Shown: one piece after another, positions 24,638-33,396 of the stretch
Layout of the letters: each line of letters opens with the position of its first letter
How positions within the stretch are numbered: position 1 is the stretch's first letter
Assembly: GCF_012927325.1 (NCBI RefSeq)
Contig: NZ_JABBGI010000032.1
Location: 1 to 55,625 of the forward strand
Source: Chryseobacterium antibioticum
Lineage (GTDB): Bacteria > Bacteroidota > Bacteroidia > Flavobacteriales > Weeksellaceae
Reading direction: 5' to 3'
DNA: 55,625 bases
The notes under the pieces: model-generated
Database searches by the model: none
What the model was told of the DNA's origin: nothing
The model's input: the letters and a program-made list of their open reading frames with translations, nothing else
Translations under genes and position numbers: made by a program

Positions 24638-24668
24638 AAGGGATGTCTGGCAGGACATCCCTTTTTGT
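24638..24668 (+). terminator. terminator after the DUF2235 gene
   Basis: Ten-bp stem AAGGGATGTC/GACATCCCTT with a 6-nt loop and a T tail. Confidence 0.85.
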
Positions 24669-24733
24669 GGTCCGAAATACCCAGGCTATCAGGCTCCCCG
24701 TTTTTATTTCTGGGCTATTCATTTCTTTTTCCG

Positions 24734-24741
24734 TACTTTTG
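24734..24741 (+). promoter_or_regulatory. TAnnTTTG -7 box for the ABC-F gene
   Basis: TACTTTTG matches the consensus, 43 nt before the start codon. Confidence 0.5.
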
Positions 24742-24784
24742 CACCCGAAAATTCATTATTCATCACTAACTTTTATTTAATAAA

Positions 24785-26710
24785 ATGCTTTCGGTTCAAG
24801 GTTTAGGATTACATCATTCGGGAAACTATCTGTTTCAAAATACAAATTTCACCATTAAAAAGGATGATAAAGTGGGGCTCGTTGGAAAAAATGGAGCGGG
24901 GAAATCCACTTTATTGAAAATGCTTTCGGGAGAAATTAATTTCTACGAAGGAACTGTTGTTCGCGAAGGAGGGGCTACCATTGGTTTCCTGAAGCAGGAC
25001 CTTGATTTCGTAAAAGGAAGAACAGTTTGGAATGAAACCATGCAGGCCTTTGAGCAAATCAATGCCTGGAAAAATGAACTGGAAGAGGTGAATCATCAGA
25101 TGACTGTAAGAACAGATTATGAAAGTGATGCTTACACTGATCTGATCAACAAAATGACGGAGCTGAACGATCTTCTGATGAACCATGACGCTTACAATCT
25201 TGAAGGCGATATGGAAAAAGTATTGTTCGGTCTAGGATTTAAAGCGGATGATTTCCAAAAAATCACTGACGAATTTTCCGGAGGCTGGAGAATGAGAATT
25301 GAACTGGCTAAACTGCTGCTTCAGAAAAATGATATCATGCTTCTCGATGAGCCTACCAACCACCTGGATATGGAATCTATTATCTGGCTGGAAAACTTCC
25401 TGAAAGACTATCCCGGAGCCATCGTTCTGGTAAGTCACGATAAGCAGTTTATGACCGCTGTCTGTAACAGGACTTTTGATATCAACAATAAAAAAGTTGA
25501 CGATTATAAAGCCAACTATTCCAAATATCTGATCATGCGTGAAGAACGCCGTGAGAAACTCATTGGCGCTAAAAAGAACCAGGATGCAGAGATCAAGCAG
25601 ATGGAGGATAACATCAATAAGTTCCGTGCAAGTGCTACTAAGGCATCTTTCGCACAGTCACTTATTAAAAAGCTGGATAAAATCGAACGTATTGAAGTGG
25701 ATAATGAAGACGTTTCAAAATTCAATATCCGTTTCGTACAATCTATGATTCCTGGAAAAGTTATTTTCGAAGCTGAGAATTTAGGAAAAGCATACGGAAA
25801 AAAACAAATCTTCGATGATGTAGACTTTATTGTTCAGAGAGGAGACAGAATTGCCCTTTTAGGACAAAACGGACAGGGAAAAACTACGTTAGCGAAAATT
25901 CTTGCAGGAGATATCAAAGATTATTCAGGAACCTGGAATTTAGGACACAATGTGAACATCGGATACTTTGCCCAAAATCAGGAAGAAGTACTGACACCCA
26001 ATAAAACCGTTTTAGAAGAAGCCGAAGATGCGGCAACAGAAGAAACAAGACCAAGAGTAAGAGATTTATTAGGATCTTTCTTATTCCAGGGTGAGGCTGT
26101 TTCTAAAAAAACAAAAGTACTTTCCGGAGGAGAAAGAAACCGTTTGGCCCTCTGTAAATTGCTGCTTCGTCCTTTCAACACGTTGATCATGGATGAGCCT
26201 ACCAATCACCTTGATATTCAGTCTAAGGAAATTATCAAACTGGCTTTACAGAACTTTCAGGGAACGCTGATCGTGATTTCTCACGACAGAGAATTCCTGG
26301 ATGGACTTTGTGATAAGATTTATGAATTCCGTGACGGAAAAATGAAAGAATTCCTGGGGAGTGTTGGAGAATACCTTGAATACAGACAAAAGGAAACGCT
26401 TAGAGAAATCTCTGCTGAAAAAGCTAAACTTCACAGTGAAGATGTAAAAGTTGAGGTAAAGCAGGCTCCGATAGAAGTGAAGGTGGAAGAAAAATCAACC
26501 ATTGTAAGCAAGGAACAAAAAAATATCCAGAATAAATTAAAGAAAGTAGAAGAGAAAATTTCTGAACTTGAAACGGAAATTGAAAAGATGGAAGTTACTT
26601 TTACCAAAGAAAACCCTTCTGAGGAAACTTTAGAAAAATATAATAAAACTAAAGAAGAACTGGAAGTTGCTTTACAGGAATGGGAGCATTTGGGTTCTCA
26701 GTTGGATTAA
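24785..26710 (+). CDS. ABC-F family ATPase
   Basis: A 641-aa soluble protein with two ABC cassettes and no membrane segment, the ABC-F layout of translation factors such as EttA, Uup and YdiF. Walker A motifs are at residues 34-42 and about 360-367; signatures are FSGGWRMR (about 163) and LSGGERNR (about 445); both Walker B/D-loop blocks read DEPTNHLD. The linker between cassettes is long, and a Lys/Glu-rich coiled coil forms the last 90 residues, which resembles Uup. The likely site of action is the ribosomal E site. An antibiotic-resistance role cannot be claimed from sequence. Confidence 0.92.
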   Translation: MLSVQGLGLHHSGNYLFQNTNFTIKKDDKVGLVGKNGAGKSTLLKMLSGEINFYEGTVVREGGATIGFLKQDLDFVKGRTVWNETMQAFEQINAWKNELEEVNHQMTVRTDYESDAYTDLINKMTELNDLLMNHDAYNLEGDMEKVLFGLGFKADDFQKITDEFSGGWRMRIELAKLLLQKNDIMLLDEPTNHLDMESIIWLENFLKDYPGAIVLVSHDKQFMTAVCNRTFDINNKKVDDYKANYSKYLIMREERREKLIGAKKNQDAEIKQMEDNINKFRASATKASFAQSLIKKLDKIERIEVDNEDVSKFNIRFVQSMIPGKVIFEAENLGKAYGKKQIFDDVDFIVQRGDRIALLGQNGQGKTTLAKILAGDIKDYSGTWNLGHNVNIGYFAQNQEEVLTPNKTVLEEAEDAATEETRPRVRDLLGSFLFQGEAVSKKTKVLSGGERNRLALCKLLLRPFNTLIMDEPTNHLDIQSKEIIKLALQNFQGTLIVISHDREFLDGLCDKIYEFRDGKMKEFLGSVGEYLEYRQKETLREISAEKAKLHSEDVKVEVKQAPIEVKVEEKSTIVSKEQKNIQNKLKKVEEKISELETEIEKMEVTFTKENPSEETLEKYNKTKEELEVALQEWEHLGSQLD

Positions 26711-26778
26711 GATTGTGATTTTTTTGGAGTTTAAGAGTTCTTGAATATCCAATGATCATAAAAAACGATAAAATAGAG

Positions 26779-26895
26779 ATCCTTCGACTTCGCTCAGGAT
26801 GACAGTGTTACAATAATAATGTTTTTACTTTTGTGAATAATCACGGTAAATGACAGTTAGTATTAGGAATGTCATCCCGGGTGGAATCGAAGGAT
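26779..26895. repeat. inverted repeat of a dispersed CTTCGACTTCGCTCAGG-type element
   Basis: Two 26-nt arms at 26779-26804 and 26870-26895 match in 21 positions when one is reversed; the outer nine and inner eight bases are perfect, and the five differences alternate in the middle. The arm sequence belongs to a type I know as recurrent between genes in many bacterial genomes. The 319-base gap after the ABC-F gene holds nothing else recognisable. The right arm ends in T6, so the hairpin could also terminate. Confidence 0.75.
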
Positions 26896-27029
26896 TTTTT
26901 AATAAAGAAAATAAATAAACATATACGCTGCAGTATCTTTTTGTAACAAAAAATTACTTTTACCGACGTATTGAACAGTTTTAATAAAAACTTAATTTAA
27001 AACTTAAATTATTTTTATAATTTTACCAA

Positions 27030-27386
27030 ATGATTTTTAAGGAAAGCAGAAATCTGAAGAACTTTATTTCCAAACTTTTGTTTGGGATCTACTTCATTGC
27101 GCTGTTTTCCCAAAGTTTTCACCATCACGATGCAGTCGACTATTTTAAGAGCTTCAATCTTAAAAAGACAGAAAATACAATGGCTAAGACTTCAGCTAAA
27201 GAAAAGCCCGGCGACTGTCTGGCGTGTCATTTCTTAGCTACAGGACACACATTGGTTCCGGACGAATACAGTTTTTCTTTTGAGCATTTTACGCACGAAG
27301 TAAAGCAGGTTATTGCTGTTCAGGAAAAAATATGGTCTCAGACCAAATTCACTTTTCAGCTTCGGGGACCTCCCGCAGTTTCATAA
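27030..27386 (+). CDS. small His/Cys-bearing membrane or exported protein
   Basis: A 118-aa protein with an N-terminal membrane segment (about residues 13-30), directly followed by HHHD at 31-34, then CLACH with Cys63, Cys66 and His67. Such paired His and Cys sites suggest metal binding outside the inner membrane. The gene is upstream of a TonB-dependent receptor of zinc-receptor appearance, which supports a metal link, but a 464-base gap separates them. I cannot name the family. Confidence 0.65.
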   Translation: MIFKESRNLKNFISKLLFGIYFIALFSQSFHHHDAVDYFKSFNLKKTENTMAKTSAKEKPGDCLACHFLATGHTLVPDEYSFSFEHFTHEVKQVIAVQEKIWSQTKFTFQLRGPPAVS

Positions 27387-27449
27387 ATCATAGATTTTTA
27401 TGGGCTTTAATTGATTTTAAAGTTCAATACTTTGGGTTTAAAGCTATTG

Positions 27450-27745
27450 ATTAATAGCTGTTAGATATGGGATTTCGAATTTTCGGAATTCGAGATAGGT
27501 ATACGAAATTCGGGTTTAAATTCGGGTTTTTAAGACTGGGAGAAGGAAGTTGGAAGATGGAAGTTTCCGGAGGTCTTAAATACGAATGCCATTCCCATTT
27601 AGATTTCGGGATGCGAGTTTCAGGATATATGAGTTTAAGAATATCCAAGTTCATGGATTAGCTTCGTATATTACTTAAAACGGTTGATAGAAAGAGTCTC
27701 ATATCTCTTATCTCAAATCTAATTTCTAGCATCTAATCAATCATT
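27450..27745. repeat. degenerate intergenic repeat region
   Basis: The 464-base gap before the TonB receptor holds TTCGAATTTTCGGAATTCGAG-like words, GGAAGTTGGAAGATGGAAG, and then GTCTCATATCT (27696-27706) and TCTAGCATCTAAT (27725-27737). The last two are found exactly at 45318-45328 and 42472-42484 in other gaps. Open frames here are low-complexity and not credible genes. Confidence 0.6.
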
Positions 27746-27850
27746 ACTACTTTTTACATTGTACATTTTACAATTTAAAAACAAACGCATTCAACAAAAT
27801 TTTTACGAAAAAAATGTACCTGTAAAGGGTACGCAATCAATCTATAGACA

Positions 27851-30235
27851 ATGAAATTGATATATAGTCTGATGTTGGTCTTTTGTGGACTGGCATCGAT
27901 AAGTGCACAAAAATCGTATTCGATAGAAGGAACCGTTCAGGATTTTCACGATAAAACACTGCTGGAAAGTGCGGTAGTGAACATTGGCGGATTCACCACT
28001 AAAACGGATAGTAAAGGTAAGTTTACGTTTAATAAAATTCCTGCGGGAAAATATATACTTATTGCCAAACATCCTGATTGTAGTGATTATACTGAAAATA
28101 TAGGAGTTGATCGGGATTTACACTTGGTGATTACCCTGGAGCATCATAGTCATGATATAGAAACGGTGACCATTCATGGGAGCCATAAATCTAATGGTTC
28201 TCTGATTATTAAAACCTTAGATAAATCGGAAATTGAGCGAAATTCTACGGATAACCTGGGGAATTTATTATCTAAAATTTCTGGGGTTACCACTTTAAAA
28301 ACAGGGAATAATATTTCAAAACCTGTTATTCACGGCTTGTATGGAAGCAGAATTTCTATTTTAAATAATGGAGTAAAGCTTGCAGAACAGGAATGGGGGG
28401 TAGAACATGCGCCCAATGTTGATATTAACAATTTTCAGCACATCGATGTAATAAAAGGAGCTTCTGCATTGAAATATGGAAGCGATGCTATCGGAGGAGT
28501 AGTGGTGCTGGAACCTGAAATTTTCCCTAAAAAAGACACGATCAAAGGTTCAATAGGACTTACGGGGATTTCCAATGGCAGAGGTTTGGGACTTGATGTA
28601 GATGTTGCTAAAGTCTGGAAGAACGGCTGGGCTGTAAAATCCCGTGGTAGTGTCAAAAAATTAGGAGATCAGAGTGCTCCCGATTATAATCTGAAGAATA
28701 CAGGAATGGATTTTTCTTCCTTTAATTTTACGGTTCAGAACAATAGTTATGAAAAAGGAATTTCTTTTGACTACTACCTGACGAACCAGAATATTGGAAT
28801 TTTGAGAGATTCGCATGTTTCTACCTCAGGGGATTATGATAGGGCAATGACTGCAAATCCACCAATTTATTCAGGGAAATTCAGTTACGATATTGATAAT
28901 CCAAGACAGGTTGTGGAACATCATATTGCAAAAGTTTCAGCTTTTAAAAGATTTGAAAATATTGGAAAACTTTCAGCAACATACAGTTATCAATACAATC
29001 ACAGACAGGAATATGACATACGAAGAGGTGAATTGAATGATACGCCTTCCTTAGATTTGGAGCTGATGACCCATCAATTTAACCTTAATGATTTATTGGA
29101 AAGGGGGAAATGGTCTCTGGAAACAGGAATTGATGCGGGTTTTCAAAACAATTATTCAGATCCTGCGACAAAAGCAAGACGTTTGATCCCTAATTATGAT
29201 AAATATTCTGCAGGAATATATTCTGTTTTTAAATACAAAATTTCTCACGATTTTAATTTTGAAGCGGGAGCAAGATATGATTTTACCCGTTATGATGTGA
29301 CCAAATGGTACGATCAGAGTGATTGGGAGAAATTATATGCAGATACTTATCCTCAATTTTATGTGAAGAAAGACCAGAACAGGATTCTAACACGTCCTCA
29401 GCTTAATTACAATAATGTTTCCTTTAATGCAGGTTTGGAATACCGTCCAGGTTCAAATTTTGATCTGAAATTTAACTATGCAAAAGTGGGCAGATCGCCG
29501 AATGTTGCAGAGTTGTTTTCAGACGGATTACACCATTCTGCAGGAGTGATTGAGACTGGAGATATGGCGTTGAAAAGTGAACAGGGACATCAGTTTAATT
29601 TAACAGTAGATTCAAAATTCAGTGTTTTGAAAGGACTGAATATTTCTGTAAATCCCTATTTATTTATCACTAAAAACTTTATCAACCAAGTTCCTGTGGG
29701 AATTAAGGGAACAATCAGAGGAGTATTTCCTGAGTGGGCTTATCAGCAGATCGATGCCAAGATGTATGGGGTAGACCTTGATATCAACTGGAAACTTACG
29801 GATGATCTTACCTATGTGGGAAAAGGAAGTTACGTTCACGGACAGGATGATACCAATAATGAACCTTTAATTCTGATGATGCCTCCGAATTTCTCCAACG
29901 CATTGCAGTTTAAAAAGGAAAAATGGAATAACTTCTATTTTACCGTTGAAAATCAAACTTTTCTGAAACAAACCCGGTTCCCTGTCCGAAATGTTCCACT
30001 GGAAGTATATGTGGACGGTGAGTTGGTGGATAAAACCATTGATTTGAGTACGCCGCCAAGCGGTTATTCACTTTGGAATATCCAAACGGGAATCAATATC
30101 AGTAAAAATCTTTCTGCTGGACTTATCGTAAACAATCTCTTCAATACTTCGTACAGGGATTACCTGAACCGTTTGAGGTTCTTTGCAGATGAGGCAGGGA
30201 GAAACTTTATTTTAAACTTTAGATACAAATTCTAA
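27851..30235 (+). CDS. TonB-dependent receptor, probable metal uptake
   Basis: A 794-aa outer-membrane receptor. The signal peptide ends at SAQ (residues 18-20); a carboxypeptidase-regulatory-like domain covers about 22-105; the plug follows with GSRISILNNG and WGVEHAPNVD; the rest is a 22-strand-type barrel ending in the aromatic RYKF. The plug motif is like that of zinc receptors of the ZnuD type, and the His-rich small protein upstream and lipoprotein downstream fit metal uptake. That assignment is moderate; another small ligand is possible. No nearby metal-regulator site was found. Confidence 0.9.
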   Translation: MKLIYSLMLVFCGLASISAQKSYSIEGTVQDFHDKTLLESAVVNIGGFTTKTDSKGKFTFNKIPAGKYILIAKHPDCSDYTENIGVDRDLHLVITLEHHSHDIETVTIHGSHKSNGSLIIKTLDKSEIERNSTDNLGNLLSKISGVTTLKTGNNISKPVIHGLYGSRISILNNGVKLAEQEWGVEHAPNVDINNFQHIDVIKGASALKYGSDAIGGVVVLEPEIFPKKDTIKGSIGLTGISNGRGLGLDVDVAKVWKNGWAVKSRGSVKKLGDQSAPDYNLKNTGMDFSSFNFTVQNNSYEKGISFDYYLTNQNIGILRDSHVSTSGDYDRAMTANPPIYSGKFSYDIDNPRQVVEHHIAKVSAFKRFENIGKLSATYSYQYNHRQEYDIRRGELNDTPSLDLELMTHQFNLNDLLERGKWSLETGIDAGFQNNYSDPATKARRLIPNYDKYSAGIYSVFKYKISHDFNFEAGARYDFTRYDVTKWYDQSDWEKLYADTYPQFYVKKDQNRILTRPQLNYNNVSFNAGLEYRPGSNFDLKFNYAKVGRSPNVAELFSDGLHHSAGVIETGDMALKSEQGHQFNLTVDSKFSVLKGLNISVNPYLFITKNFINQVPVGIKGTIRGVFPEWAYQQIDAKMYGVDLDINWKLTDDLTYVGKGSYVHGQDDTNNEPLILMMPPNFSNALQFKKEKWNNFYFTVENQTFLKQTRFPVRNVPLEVYVDGELVDKTIDLSTPPSGYSLWNIQTGINISKNLSAGLIVNNLFNTSYRDYLNRLRFFADEAGRNFILNFRYKF

Positions 30236-30285
30236 GGATTCAGAAAAATAGTACATTAAAATTTCACAAACTTAAAATTCTAAAA

Positions 30286-30858
30286 ATGAACAAACTATTC
30301 AATACTAAAAATATCATCAAATTATTAGCTGTTTTATTCATTACGATTACTGTTATTTCTTGCCAGAGAGACGGTTCTGTAGCAGAGGATGATCTTCCTC
30401 AGGAAGAACTTACCAATATTATTTTGTTGGTGAAAGAAGATACTCCGGGATCTACGGCCATCGAATATAATTACAGTATCGGAGCAGGAGGAATCCCCAC
30501 CATTCCTCTGAAAGACGGAAAGTCTTATACCGTGGAAGCAAAATTCAGAAACGGAAATGAGGATGCTACCAATGAAATCATTGAGGCTAAAAATGAACAT
30601 TTCCTTATTTTTGATTTTCCAAAATCTAACATCAATGTTACCAGAATAGATGGGAATGACCTGAGAAATGACGGAAAAAGAGTGGGACTTAAAACAAAAT
30701 GGGATGTTGTAAAAGCTGTTGACGGAACTTCACCATTCCTGAAATTAACCCTTATTCATTCCCCTCAAAGTGTCAATGATGCGAAGTCCGGGTCAGCCTG
30801 GGGAAGTGTAGTAGGAGGAGAAACTGATGCAGAAGCTACTTATAATCTAAGTAATTAG
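30286..30858 (+). CDS. lipoprotein partner of the TonB receptor
   Basis: A 190-aa lipoprotein with a long hydrophobic signal ending in VISC (Cys26). The mature part is acidic at first (AEDDLPQEEL) and then beta-rich; I recognise no domain. It lies 50 bases after the receptor stop and ends in a terminator, so the two very likely share one transcript. A surface ligand-capture role by analogy with SusD-type partners is inference only. Confidence 0.78.
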   Translation: MNKLFNTKNIIKLLAVLFITITVISCQRDGSVAEDDLPQEELTNIILLVKEDTPGSTAIEYNYSIGAGGIPTIPLKDGKSYTVEAKFRNGNEDATNEIIEAKNEHFLIFDFPKSNINVTRIDGNDLRNDGKRVGLKTKWDVVKAVDGTSPFLKLTLIHSPQSVNDAKSGSAWGSVVGGETDAEATYNLSN

Positions 30859-30875
30859 AAATACTTCACATAGAT

Positions 30876-30906
30876 AAAAACCGCTGATATTTTCAGCGGT
30901 TTTTTA
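30876..30906 (+). terminator. terminator after the receptor-lipoprotein pair
   Basis: AAAAACCGCTGA-type stem (CCGCTGA/TCAGCGG) with a 5-nt loop and a T tail. Confidence 0.85.
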
Positions 30907-30966
30907 TTTATAAACATTTGAAGACTAAGAATTGATTAGAAGTAGGTTATTCTCATAAAATTTTCA

Positions 30967-30974
30967 TATTTTTG
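30967..30974 (+). promoter_or_regulatory. TAnnTTTG -7 box for tig
   Basis: TATTTTTG, 22 nt before the tig start codon. Confidence 0.55.
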
Positions 30975-30996
30975 CAACCTAAAATTTTAATCAATA

Positions 30997-32331
30997 ATGA
31001 AGGTTACCGCACAAAACCATGATGACGTAAGTGCATTACTTACAGTGACATTGGAAAAATCTGACTACAAAGAAAAAGTAGACAAGCAGTTGATTAATTA
31101 TGCTAAAAATGCGCAAGTTCCTGGTTTCAGAAAAGGGAAAGTGCCTTTGAGTATGGTTAAAAAACAATATGAAGCAGGTATTGCATTCGAAGAAATCAAC
31201 AAACAGGTTTCTGACGCATTGAACAATTATGTTAACGACAACAAGTTAAGATTAGTTGGACAGCCTGTTCCTCAGCCTGTAAACCAACTGGATTACAACG
31301 CTGAGCAAATTGAAGTTGGTTTCGAAGTAGGATATGAGCCTGAATTCACTATAGATTTAGCTAAATATGAAGCTCCTCATTACAAGGTAGAAGCTTCTGA
31401 CAAGGAAATCACAAAGAGCATTGAGAACATGCAGAAACGTTTTGCGGAGCAGGTTCCTCAGGATAAAATCGGTAAAGATTCTTATGTAGCTTTAGAAATT
31501 TCTCAGGTTGTAGAAGAAGATGCTGAAGGAGAGCACCACCACCAGCCAAAGAACGTTACCATTACTGCTGAAAACAAAGAAGCTTTCAAATTGGTAAAAG
31601 CTTTGAAAATGGATGGTTCTGTAAAAGTATCTAAAGAAACTCTTGCAGGTGATGAAGAATTAGCTAAAGAATTAGGATTCACTAAAGAAGAAGCAGAGCA
31701 TTTACACCATGCTGAAGTTGAAGTTAAAGTAAAAGACTTCTATGCATTGAACTTAGCTGAACTTAATCAGGAATTATTCGACAAAGTATACGGAGAAGGA
31801 ACTATTACTTCTGAAGAAGAACTTAAAGAAAAAGTAAAATCTGAATTGGATGAGTACTTCCAGCAAAATGCTGATGTTCACTATGTGAATAAAGTATTGG
31901 AGCAGGTTACTGAAAAAGAAGAAGTAAAACTTCCGGAAAATTTCTTAGTAAAATGGTTGTTATTCTCTAACCAGAATATCCAGTCTGAAGAGCAGGCTAA
32001 AGAAATTCTTGAAGCAGAGAAAAGTCAGTTAAGATACCAGATCATTGAAGGTAAATTAATGACCGATAACGAAATCAAGTTAGACTATGCTGATGTATTG
32101 GCACAGGCTGAGCAATTAGTGAAAAACCAGTTGGCTATCTACGGAATCCACCACTTAGGGGATGAAGAAATCCAGAAATATGCTGTTGAAATGTTGAAAG
32201 ACCAGGAGCAGGTAAGACAAATTTCTTCTGAAGTAGCTATGGCTAAACTGAAAGATGTTATCCTTGAAAAAGGAGGAAAAAAAGAAACTAAAATCTCTCA
32301 CGACGAGTTTTTAGAAGAACTTAAGAAATAA
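30997..32331 (+). CDS. tig: trigger factor
   Basis: Trigger factor is the ribosome-bound chaperone that meets nascent chains at the exit tunnel. The ribosome-docking signature GFRKGK is at residues 43-48 in the N-terminal domain. The central part is less conserved and shows no clear FKBP-type isomerase active site, which is common in Bacteroidota; the helical C-terminal domain is intact. The 444-aa length is normal. It has its own promoter and terminator. Confidence 0.93.
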   Translation: MKVTAQNHDDVSALLTVTLEKSDYKEKVDKQLINYAKNAQVPGFRKGKVPLSMVKKQYEAGIAFEEINKQVSDALNNYVNDNKLRLVGQPVPQPVNQLDYNAEQIEVGFEVGYEPEFTIDLAKYEAPHYKVEASDKEITKSIENMQKRFAEQVPQDKIGKDSYVALEISQVVEEDAEGEHHHQPKNVTITAENKEAFKLVKALKMDGSVKVSKETLAGDEELAKELGFTKEEAEHLHHAEVEVKVKDFYALNLAELNQELFDKVYGEGTITSEEELKEKVKSELDEYFQQNADVHYVNKVLEQVTEKEEVKLPENFLVKWLLFSNQNIQSEEQAKEILEAEKSQLRYQIIEGKLMTDNEIKLDYADVLAQAEQLVKNQLAIYGIHHLGDEEIQKYAVEMLKDQEQVRQISSEVAMAKLKDVILEKGGKKETKISHDEFLEELKK

Positions 32332-32354
32332 TTTATTTTCGATATAAATATTTG

Positions 32355-32385
32355 AAAACCTCCGAGCAATCGGAGGTTTTTTTAT
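32355..32385 (+). terminator. terminator after tig
   Basis: Perfect AAAACCTCCG/CGGAGGTTTT stem, 6-nt loop, seven T. Confidence 0.9.
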
Positions 32386-32556
32386 TTTCGCTATCCTTAG
32401 CTTTTGTTTATACGATCAATTTAGAAACAGGTTCCATTGTCTTAAAAAATCTTAATGTATCCGGGCCGAAATGATAAGGTATTCCCTATAAATATCCCTT
32501 GATTAATTTGTTGCAGTCATTATTCATATATTTACACCCTTAAATTTATTATAGAT

Positions 32557-33243
32557 ATGAAAAAGATCATCATTCCGTTTTTCTGTGCCGTACTGTTTTC
32601 AGTGCCGGCAGCAGCTCAGCAGACCAGCGCAGCTCCCGCAAAGACGGAAGTCGTGAAATCTAAACTGACACCCAAAGAAGTTATTGAGAATTACTTCAAA
32701 GCGTTGGGAGGAAAGGATAAATTAGAAGCCGTAAAATCTACGGTAGTAGACAATACCCTTAGTGTTCAGGGAATGGATATCACCATGAGCACCATGAAGC
32801 AGGGCAATAAATTCAAATCTGTGCAAACCGCAATGGGGCAGAAAGTAACCCAATTTTTTGACGGTGAAAAAGGATATATAGAAAGAGGAGGACAGAAAAC
32901 AGACTTCCCAGCCGATAATATCGCTGAATTGAAAAAAGGCAAGACCGTTGAAGCATTATCTTTTGATCCTGCAGGTTTTCAAGCGGTTACCGTAGAAAAA
33001 GCGGACACTAAAGATTATAACGTATTATCTTCAGAGAAAGGAAAATTTTACTTTGATGCTGCTACCGGACTTCTATACAAATCTACTGTAGGAGAAGGAA
33101 GTGTTATCGTGAAAAATTATATGACGGTAGAAGGGATCAAGTTTCCTTCCGAAGTTGATATTGAAGGAAAAGGTCAGAAAGTGACGATAAAAACCACCAA
33201 AGTTGTTTTAAACTCAGGGGTTTCAGATGCTGATTTTAAATAA
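32557..33243 (+). CDS. LolA-like periplasmic protein
   Basis: A 228-aa secreted protein with a signal peptide cut after AAAQ (about residue 21). The mature part has a conserved opening (KEVIENYFKALGGKDKLEAVKS is the family style) and beta-rich repeats typical of outer-membrane lipoprotein-sorting-like proteins of Bacteroidota. Proteins like this are often encoded beside or fused to M16 peptidases, and one follows here after a terminator. The function is not established; a lipid- or peptide-carrier role is possible. Confidence 0.78.
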   Translation: MKKIIIPFFCAVLFSVPAAAQQTSAAPAKTEVVKSKLTPKEVIENYFKALGGKDKLEAVKSTVVDNTLSVQGMDITMSTMKQGNKFKSVQTAMGQKVTQFFDGEKGYIERGGQKTDFPADNIAELKKGKTVEALSFDPAGFQAVTVEKADTKDYNVLSSEKGKFYFDAATGLLYKSTVGEGSVIVKNYMTVEGIKFPSEVDIEGKGQKVTIKTTKVVLNSGVSDADFK

Positions 33244-33264
33244 AAAGCTGTCATTTTACAGAAC

Positions 33265-33291
33265 AAAAGCCGGAAAATATCCGGCTTTTTT
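33265..33291 (+). terminator. terminator after the LolA-like gene
   Basis: AAAAGCCGG/CCGGCTTTT stem with a 7-nt loop and T tail. Confidence 0.85.
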
Positions 33292-33396
33292 GTTGCCTTT
33301 ATAATTTTAACTCAAATTTAACTATGATATGAATTTTAACATTTCTTCAGCTGGTGAATAATTGATACTTTTAGCACGAAAATAAATTCAAATAAC

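Noticed and set aside
27451..27661. Overlapping 60-70-aa frames on both strands upstream of the TonB receptor
   Set aside because: They lie in low-complexity degenerate repeat, show no domain and no promoter or consistent codon use.
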